A DNA stretch of 64,000 bases from Cymbomonas tetramitiformis (taxonomy: Eukaryota; Chlorophyta; Pyramimonadophyceae; Pyramimonadales; Pyramimonadaceae). The notes under the pieces are model-generated. The model searched no databases. It was not told the origin of the DNA and worked only from the letters and a program-made list of their open reading frames with translations. Of this stretch, positions 56,437 to 64,000 are shown one piece after another; position 1 is the stretch's first letter, and each line of letters starts with the position of its first letter. A program made the translations under genes and the position numbers. The stretch covers positions 1-64,000 of the forward strand of contig LGRX02024702.1 of NCBI GenBank assembly GCA_001247695.2, in the 5' to 3' direction.

Positions 56437-58300
56437 TTTCTTTGCTTTGCTCTCCTATAGTGAAACCTTCAAGAACTGTGTAGAAAAGCTTCACATTTCC
56501 AAAAGTGTCATACATAATTCCGCACACATCTTTCAGCTCGAGCATAACATACCAAACTCACTTTTTCCCTGACCCGTACTGTGCGAACAGCACTTAGATG
56601 ACTTTGCTTCCCCTACAGCAGGCTAGATTCTGTCGGGTAAGCGCCTTTACCGGTTTTAGGCCTCTCGAGATATACTCCCTATATAAGTTTTCATCTCGTT
56701 AATGTACACTTGAAAGTTCTGTGTCAACGATCGTAGTGTAGGAAGTTTAGTCCTGCACCTCAAAAATATTAGTATGTGTGTCAGTTGAGCATTTCCTATG
56801 ATATCTCTCTCGGAGAGGATCTATTTGCAGAAACATGTATCAAGCACACATCGTTCATGTTTAACAGGGCATGTGGGTGCCCGAATATTGCTCAGCCAAC
56901 TCTCGAAATATGCCTTAAAAATAACCTTTGAATAGGCTTTAGTGGGAACAAAAGTTTGACAATGAGTAACATGTCTATCACAGCAAACAATATGAGCACC
57001 TTTGCTGTTGATATCAGGTGTGGTTTTTCTCTCCATGACTGTAATCATACATATGAAGCTATGTGAGTGTTAAGGTCTGGTGGTGAAGTTTTAGGGGTGA
57101 AGTTTTGGTCTTTGGAAAGGCTACACCAACCAGGCCGCCTCATAGGAGCTTGTGCACCATATCCTCAAAGCAAATCAGATGTTCATCAGAATTGCTTTCC
57201 CTCACAGGGTCGCAGCCTTCCCCAACATTTGCATGCGTCGCGACCTAGTGATCGTGCAAGCATATCCGGCGACACCCTTATGAATTCACGCCTCGACAAC
57301 ACTCCCCAAGAAATGGTAGCAGGGTGACAACATTCATGTAATTGTGCAAAATGCGATTGCATTTGTTGTCCCCAACACAACTCGTGGGGAAAACGACATT
57401 CGAAGGAAACGCATACACAAGGGCGACATTGTACGCATCACTTCGTCGTATCAACTAGTTTGAACAAAGTATACGGTAGTCAGTCATCGTCATCATTTTG
57501 TCAGGAGATATTCAAAGGAATTCCAAGGAATCATCAACTAGCACTTAAACCTATAAAGCGAGGGCAAAGCGTTGGGAAACGGCGCGTATTTTTCGTCGGG
57601 ATACGATACAAGTACGGTATGGAGATGGCTTGCCTCTTCCTTGTCGCGAGAGAGGCCAAGAATCGATCAATACGGCAAATACGCTTGCACTCGGGACCGC
57701 CTATGACTGGGTTTCGGAAGGTCCCACTTCTAACTGGAATATCCAATGTAACAAACGCCGGCCTCCCATGGTACCGTGCCCGGTTTGTCCAGCTAGTGAC
57801 AGGCGTGACAGATATGATGAGTATGACAGGTCTCGCGCGAGATGACTGCTCGAGAGAAATAGACTTGGTAAAGAAGATATGGTCATTATCAGGTGACCAC
57901 GAAGTGATAAGAGGATATGACAGTTACAAGTTTGCCACTGACGTGTCAGTCAGAATACGGTAAACGGTAACATTGTTAAAGCTGGCATAGAATAATGACT
58001 TTCTATTGGCTAGATGAAGATTTCAGGGCGGAAGCCTGTTACAGTTTTTGCAGATGTGACAATGACTCGAGATATAAGTAAGCTCTGACCGCAGGTCAGG
58101 ACTAGAGGACTCATTATTGTTTTGCCTTCGCAAGTGCTAGGTGGCTGTTCGCGTGCCAGTGCTAGACCGCTAAGACAGTTCTGCTCACAGTTTTGTACAA
58201 TAATTCGTACTTTTGGTTATTATGTTGATCTTTTGATGAATATATTTTACTGCTGTTTGTATCTTTTTACAAAACAATAATGTCCTGCGCGGAGCGGCTT
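56437..58300. other. Host-like non-coding stretch
   Basis: AT-richer DNA with only short frames. The 167-codon frame at 57460-57963 opens at TTG and has no protein-like pattern. No repeats or RNA genes recognised. Confidence 0.35.
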
Positions 58301-58359
58301 TTTATTTCAGTGCGAATTCAGAAGTAGAGACCCTTTGGCGACAAGTTCACAGCAGTTGG

Positions 58360-59650
58360 TAACAGCAGATTCGGGAGACAGGCGACTCCAGGGACACCCA
58401 ACGTGTACTGGCGGACCCTCTTTCCTTTTTACACTTGGCGGTGCTCACACGGAAAAAGGCTCCCAGTGGCGGCGGCGGCGGATCAACGGTGAATTGCTAC
58501 TTAATGAGTGGTTTACTATCTTGCAATATCCTCAGCCTGACCACCTTGTTCAACAGCGAATCCAGGGGCACCCACGGTGCACTGGCCTAACTGTAAACAA
58601 GTGTGCGTCACTAAGAGCTAATTAGCGACGGCATCAGCTTGGACAACGACAGCGACATGGCAAATCAGCAGTGAATGACCACCTTTATGAGTAGTTCCTA
58701 TCCTGCGGTCCCTCTAGTTGACCACCTTGTCCAAACGGTGAATCCAGGGACACCCTCGGTGTACTGGCCTAACTTGTAGGCAAGTGTGCGACCTAGAAGC
58801 TAATTAGCAGCGGCATCTGCCTGGGCTGACTAATTAGAAGTGGATCAGCAGTGAATCACTACCTGAATGAGTGGTCTTTTATCCTGCGGCTCCCCTGACG
58901 GTACCACCTTGTCTGACGGCGAATCCAGGGACACCCACGGTGTACTGGCCTAAGCTTGAAGCAGGAGTGTCTCCAGAAGAGAATTAGCAACGGCATCAGC
59001 CCTGAAGGCAACGAGTGGGTCAGCTTTATATATTACTTACTGTTCTGGCAACGGTATTTGGTGAATTCAGGCGTCATCTGCGCACTGGCTCAGCTTGGAG
59101 TACTGTTGGTTATTTTTAGAATACCTGTGGATTAACCGCTGACGCTCTCTTAGCCCTCTTGCGGCTCTTGGCAACTTGTGACCTTCTTGATGAGCAGTGG
59201 CGTTGCGAATCCAGGGGTGCTCAGCACACTGGCTTTGCCTTTGGCCCTGCATAGCGACCTGCACTCTTGGTTATCTGGGTGAGCAACGAGTCCTCATGGC
59301 AACTGTTGGACTCTTAATGAGCAGTGGCGTTGCGAATCCAGGGGTGCTCAGCACACTGGCTTAGCCTTCAGCTCTGCGTAGTGACGTTTGTTTCTGGTAC
59401 CTTGGCTGAGAACGAGTTTCCATGACAACTTCTGTGCTCTTGATGAGCAGTGGCTCTGCGAATCCAGGGGTGCTCGGCACACTGGCCTAGCCTTAAGCCT
59501 TTTTCACACGAATATCCTGCATTCGCCGCTGATCCAGAGTGCCGAGACATATTGTTACGCCTTTGGGCCTGTGCTGGTCACACGCGTCTCGCCCTCCTAC
59601 TTGTCCAGGACGGTGGGAATCCAGGGGCACTGGCCTAAACCAGCCTGAAT
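58360..59650 (+). repeat. Array of degenerate repeats with core GAATCCAGGG...CACTGGCCTA
   Basis: At least nine copies of a GAATCCAGGG(G)-x(8-12)-(C)ACTGGCCTAA-type core at about 58387, 58559, 58741, 58921, 59064, 59209, 59334, 59459 and 59611, spaced about 125-180 bp. The best-kept pair spans about 59190-59440 (shared gatgagcagtggc and tgctcagcacactggctt). It lies directly before the gag frame, so it may be the leader or LTR-side repeats of the retroelement. Confidence 0.75.
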
Positions 59651-59847
59651 TAAGCCTGCATTCTACTGGTGAACGAGCTTTACGCTGAGAGAGGGCACAC
59701 CTCCTTGGCCCCACTCGTCGAGCATTGACATAGCACTTGACCACGGAGGGTGAGGCAGAGTTGAGCACCGCCGCTGTCCAGTCCTCAGAACGGGAGGCTC
59801 GGCGATTGGCTCGGGAGAGGAACACTCAGAGGCGGATCACTGGCTAT

Positions 59848-60800
59848 ATGAGCACAGGGGGATCGGCTCCAGAATCCAGTCCCTCGACACCAGTATCACC
59901 ACCACCACCAGCAGCAGCAACAGCAGCAACAACACTTGGAAGAGGAGTGGCAGCTTCAGTGCCTGCAGCCAGCAATTTTCTTTTCGCACTCGATAGCTTA
60001 GACGATATGGACCAGGCTGACAGAGACAGTGATGGACTTGATAAAACGGACTCGAAACTTCGCTACACTGGTGGCAAGAACGAGGATAGGGCAGCTTTCA
60101 TCAGGCGTTTTGTGGAGATGGTGGGGAGAGTGCAGCGAGCTCATGAGTCCAGGATACGCAGGCACATGAGGTCAGCAGCTTTCCAGGGGCTCAGCCCACA
60201 GGCGAAACAGGCCCTGAAGGACTCTAAGCCAGATTACAGGTCATTATGGGATCTCCTGCCCTCGATTCTGGCAGGGGATGATCATGCCACTTCGGTCGCT
60301 TACGACTGGTGGTGCGCCGCCGCATACTTGAAAAACGGCCTCATGGCTTCCCACGCGTTTCACGTCTTGAAGGACATCTCTGAGAGGGACTCTTTCCAGG
60401 GCTCGGTGCGCTGTGCGCTGCCCCCTTTTCACGAGATGAGGCCAGGGAAGACATGGGCAGTCTGCAGAAAGTTCCAAGATGGTGATGCTGATGGTGAACC
60501 GTCTGACGATTGGGAAGTGGAGGGAACCTCGACCAAGGGTCTCACAGGCACGGATGGCACTGAAGATTCTCACTATTTCTGGGCTCTGAGGGCTTTCGTT
60601 GCAGAACTTGAGGCCAAGTTTCTGATGAAGGGCACCAAGGAGAAGGAGGACCTGCTGGTGGCCAAGTCGCAGACCCCCGAGCAAGATGGCCTCGCCTATG
60701 TGAAGAGCTGCCGCCGCAGGGAGTCCGCGCTCAACGCTGGCAAGAGGGTGGAGGACTCCATCATCAAGCAGGACATTGAAGAGTGTGTCGCAAGGGGCTA
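59848..60800 (+). pseudogene. Retroelement gag-like reading frame, part 1
   Basis: The frame reaches back to 59737 only at a TTG after a stop (TAG at 59731); the first ATG is 59848 (MSTGGSAPESSPST). A low-complexity Pro/Ala start is followed by a helical domain (RAAFIRRFVEMVGRVQRA, KQALKDSKPDYRSLW) typical of gag matrix/capsid regions. Near 60790 the coding frame changes: the protein-like sequence goes on in the frame reading LRIKEYKERVSEQL. This is either a decayed element or a programmed shift. Confidence 0.6.
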
Positions 60801-61530
60801 CGCATCAAGGAGTACAAGGAGCGCGTGTCAGAACAGCTGCGAGTCAGCCATCCTGCCCCCAACAAGGTGACGTGGGAGAACCTGGAGGTCATTGTAGAGG
60901 TCCAGGACAAGCTGAAGAACGATGCTGAAGCCTGGGCATTGACTCTTCAGCAGGAGCTCACGCGCAGGTCAAGCTGCGTCTACTTCTGCTACGAGGCGAG
61001 GCAGCTTGGACTTGACCTCCCCGAGCTGGTGGCTGCCATCAGGCGCTCTGGTTCTGCCAGGAGGACTGGGGACAGGCGTAAGGACCACAAGAAGAAGGAG
61101 CCGGCCCAGCCTGCCAACGATGACGCGAAGAAGCCACCGAGGGAGGCGAACAACGCTGAGAGGGACAAGTCCACCTACAGCAGAGTTCCACCACCTGACG
61201 CTCCCAAGGACAAGCAGTGCAAGTACTGTTTCACGCGCTTGTGGCACACCCCAGAGCGCTGCTACACTGGGTGTCGCGACTCCCACGTGCCCCCGGACTT
61301 CCACAAGAACCGGAAGAACTCGAAATACCCAAACGAGGTCAAGAACGCCAAGCTGCGCGAGTACAACATCGCGCACCGCTTCGACAAGCACAAGATGGGT
61401 ATCACCACCGAGGAGTGGCTCAAGCTGCCGGAGGCCAAGCAGCAGCAGGTGGCAGCCAGTGCCGAAGTGAAGGAGAAGCTCGCTGCTGAGTTGTCAGGTT
61501 TGCAGGCAGCAGTGCCGGCCAAGGGAGGCA
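60785..61530 (+). pseudogene. Retroelement gag-like reading frame, part 2, with zinc-knuckle-like motif
   Basis: Continues the gag protein in another frame (KVTWENLEVIVEVQDKL). A basic disordered segment (RRTGDRRKDHKKKEP) precedes a Cys/His cluster CKYCFTRLWHTPERCYTGC, a variant CCHC knuckle. Near 61530 the frame changes again to one reading SEASDDDAEYHSNFNERAKY. Confidence 0.6.
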
Positions 61531-61534
61531 AGAG

Positions 61535-62205
61535 CACAGGCCCAGTCAGAGGCGAGTGATGACGACGCGGAGTACCACTCCAACTTCAACGAGCGAGCAA
61601 AGTACGATGTGGACGAGTGCGAGTGCCCCACCGATGAAGGGTTGGGTGGCAGCGACCGCGCTGGGCCGCGCCATGCACCAGAGCTGCAGGCTAGGGCCGC
61701 AGTTTCCCTGGGGAGTACGCAGAAGATGCAGGACTTCCCGGTCAAAACGCCTGAGGAGTTTGACAAGACCGCTCAGGTGACCAGAGCTCTTCCTCCTAAC
61801 GTCCTCAGCAGGAAGTTCCACCTGCTGGCATCCAATCTTCGCAGCTCCATGCGGACCCGTGCTCGCATATTGCCGCGATCCTACTGTCCCAGCGTGCCAT
61901 AGATCTCCCGAAGGACATCGAGAAGCTTCTGGCCCTTGAGGAGCTTGAGGGCAATGAGCCCATGGACACGGTCGTGCAGCCCACTGAGGTTAACGAGCAC
62001 CAGCTCAAGGACTCGTCCGTCACAACTATGCAGGAGGTGGAAAAGGGGGCAGCAGAACGCGCAGCGCACCAGGTTGACGAGGAGGTGCCATTGGATGAGA
62101 TGCCAGACGGCGTGGTCGACAGTTCCGCAGCCCGGTGTGCAGCCGCTGCCTGCGTGAGCGACCTGGGGGTGGTCGATTTCAGCGAGCGAGCACGGACATG
62201 TGCGG
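61535..62205 (+). pseudogene. Retroelement gag-pro linker in shifted frames
   Basis: Protein-like sequence runs first in the frame with DVDECECPTDEG (to about 61900), then in the frame with NEHQLKDSSVTTMQEVEKG (to about 62205), and finally joins the protease frame. Three frame changes in 700 bp suggest decay more than translation control. Confidence 0.55.
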
Positions 62206-64000
62206 GCTGGTACCATCAAGACCCGCGCCTATGACGCGCTGAGGGAGAAGATGAAGCAGCACTTGACCGAGGACCAGACTCTGCTGATGGCACAGGTGCA
62301 GCCGATTTGCAAACTTCAGAACGCCACTCTTTGTGAAGGCTTGGCACTGGTGTCCTCCGGCGGTGAGCTTATGCTCTACCGGGCGATTCTCATGGACACC
62401 GGAGCCAACTGCAACATCATTTCCATCGCTGTTGTTGGACGGCTGGGGCTTACGGTGTACGAGGCCAGCACTGGCGCCAAGGTCACCAGATGTGACAATA
62501 GCCCGACGAAGTTCACGCACTATTGTCATGTGGACGTCATACTGGCCGCGGGCACACCGCACATGACGCTTCACCGGCTGCATGCCTTCGTGACATTTGA
62601 GCCCGAGAACTCTTGGGACCTGCTGGTGGGCACCGGGCCACTGAAGAACTCCCTCATGATCGATATCAAGCTTGGGAGTGGCGTGGCTGTGTCTCATGCG
62701 CCCTCAGATCTGGGCATGGATACCCAGGTGATGCTTCCGCTGGTAGACATGACGCCACCCAAGCGCCCCAACAGCGCCAGGCGAGTGGACCCCGTCGTGT
62801 GCTTGACGACAGAGATCTTTGGCCAAGATCTGGTGTGCGGGTGGCCGTCGCACCGTCCTCCCAGTGCAGAGGAGGAGAGGATAGCCGCCTCCGGGGTGCG
62901 CTCTGAGCATATTGATGACATCGAGGCGTCGCCTGTACCGTCACTTTCGCCTTCATCAGAGCCTGGCGAGCTCCCACCGGCAGCACTGCGGCAACGAGCC
63001 CGCACCTGGACCTGTCCCATGGACGAGCGCCGGAGGAGTGTGTTGCCATTACTGGCAAGTACCTCGCTGGAGAAGTCGGAGCGCATTCTCGAACGCTTCT
63101 GTGCGAACCCGCTCCCTTGGGAGGGCGGCAGGGTGAGGCATTGGGACGACCGGGCGAGCGACGTCACTCCCGAGTACAGATGGAAGAATCAGAGGTTGTA
63201 CCGGGACAGGAACGACATCGCGCGGCTGTGCCACATTGTCAAGCATCCTGGTCCCGACCTGCCAGATCCACCGTCCGATAGGCATGTCTGCGTGGAATTC
63301 GCCCGGTGTGGTGAACAGAAATGGGCAAGGGAAGATCAGCTGAAGTGGCCCAACTGGCTGGGCATTGATCAAAAGTTGTACCAGGACGGAGAGAGTGACA
63401 AGTGGGCGTTCAGCGACAGCTACGCCACGCACATACCGTCCAACAAGCGGAACGTCGTTTACCCCCGAGATGGTCCGATGCTCGACACCAGCAGACTGAA
63501 GATGCTGCAGAACAAGGTCCAGGCGCTGCAGAAGTATCCCAGTGGTGAGGTCACCGGCACCCTCATGTGGGATTTGAAGAAGCGAGTCTTCTGCGTTCAG
63601 CCCGACACGGCCGCTCAGTACATCGACCTGATGCAATCCACACTGGACCACGCGTCAGTGTACAACAGCGAGGAGCTGCTGCAGGAGCTTCAGTTCCCTC
63701 ACTGGTACGAGCACGCTGGCGTGTGGGAGTATCAGTTGCTCAGGTACCTCCAGCCAGTGGACATGGAGCTGCTCAGGGAGGGGATCTACGAAGCGTGGCG
63801 GAGGAATGGCCAGGATCGGCTACCCTTGGAGCTGGTCCAGCTGGAGCCCAACTCCAAGTTCTGCCCAGTAGAAGATGGCCTCGGAGGGGGTGGCAGGGTA
63901 TTCGCCGACAACGCATCTGCGCAAGAGTACCTACACTTGGGGGAAGGCAGAAAGATGCTCAAGTGTGCTGGCACGAGGGAGTCAGGGCTCGCCGCGATCA
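62206..64000 (+). CDS. Retropepsin-like aspartic protease and downstream pol-like region (runs off the window)
   Basis: The frame (position modulo 3 = 1) is open from about 62158 to the right edge without stop. A retroviral-type aspartic protease is visible: AILMDTGANCNIIS with the catalytic Asp-Thr-Gly (about 62390), and downstream DLLVGTGPLK, the flap-end/second-strand motif. The following 400 residues (DERRRSVLPLL, then EYRWKNQRLYRD) have no reverse-transcriptase signature yet. Reverse transcriptase and integrase would be to the right. Class (copia, gypsy or other) cannot be set from this part. Confidence 0.7.

Noticed and set aside
57460..57963. 167-codon frame in host-like DNA
   Set aside because: Opens at TTG, with no motif, no relatives recognised and no neighbouring exon.
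1..64000. Search for tRNA genes, CRISPR arrays, bacterial operons or ribosome-binding sites
   Set aside because: No cloverleaf, regular spacer array or Shine-Dalgarno pattern was seen; the promoters and introns are eukaryotic in style.

Overview
The first 54.2 kb reads as giant-virus (Nucleocytoviricota-like) DNA. Genes are close-packed, mostly intronless and on both strands, usually with a TATA box (TATAAATA, TATAAAAG or a TATATA run) 25-120 bp before the ATG. The recognisable products are typical of large algal viruses: ankyrin-RING protein, membrane hybrid histidine kinase, kinase-like protein, phytanoyl-CoA-dioxygenase-like enzyme, FkbM methyltransferase, a membrane-anchored glycosyltransferase candidate, F-box and LRR proteins, and secreted proteins with Ser/Pro-rich (hydroxyproline-rich-glycoprotein-like) linkers. 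No major capsid, DNA polymerase, packaging ATPase or other hallmark gene is in the window, so the viral call rests on style and gene mix. The Ser-Pro-rich proteins hint at a green-lineage host, but the species cannot be named.

From about 54.3 kb the DNA changes: a 450-bp polypyrimidine low-complexity tract, then sparse eukaryote-like sequence with one small membrane-protein ORF (55.9 kb), a field of degenerate repeats (58.3-59.65 kb) and the gag-protease part of a decayed LTR-type retroelement running off the right edge. The simplest reading is an endogenous giant-virus element joined to host chromosome near 54.2-54.3 kb; a misassembly is the alternative.

Layout: 0-6.6 kb GC-richer genes (secreted Cys-rich protein, unknowns, ankyrin-RING). 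6.6-17.4 kb AT-richer accessory DNA with RING and F-box genes, unknowns and much local duplication (inverted and direct copies, gene remnants), interrupted by the histidine kinase. 17.6-27 kb unknown, kinase-like protein and dioxygenase head-to-head, and a membrane-anchored Ser-Pro protein. 27.7-36.5 kb unknowns, a glycosyltransferase candidate, an erlin (SPFH) homologue and an LRR-like protein. 36.6-47.4 kb ESCRT-III/Snf7 homologue, a Rossmann methyltransferase-like protein, FkbM methyltransferase, an internally duplicated protein with truncated copies beside it, a methyltransferase gene apparently interrupted by two spliceosomal introns, and a conserved-looking zinc-motif protein. 47.6-54.2 kb two secreted ORFs, the second about 2,000 codons with two proline-rich regions.

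The parts suggest a virus that works on host membranes and surfaces: erlin and Snf7 homologues point to ER-raft and membrane-scission functions; three enzymes with N-terminal membrane anchors (GT, FkbM, spliced methyltransferase) point to lumenal glycan modification; large Ser-Pro/Thr-Pro proteins resemble host wall glycoproteins; RING, F-box and ankyrin proteins point to ubiquitin control. These roles are inferred from family resemblance read by eye; no database search was run.
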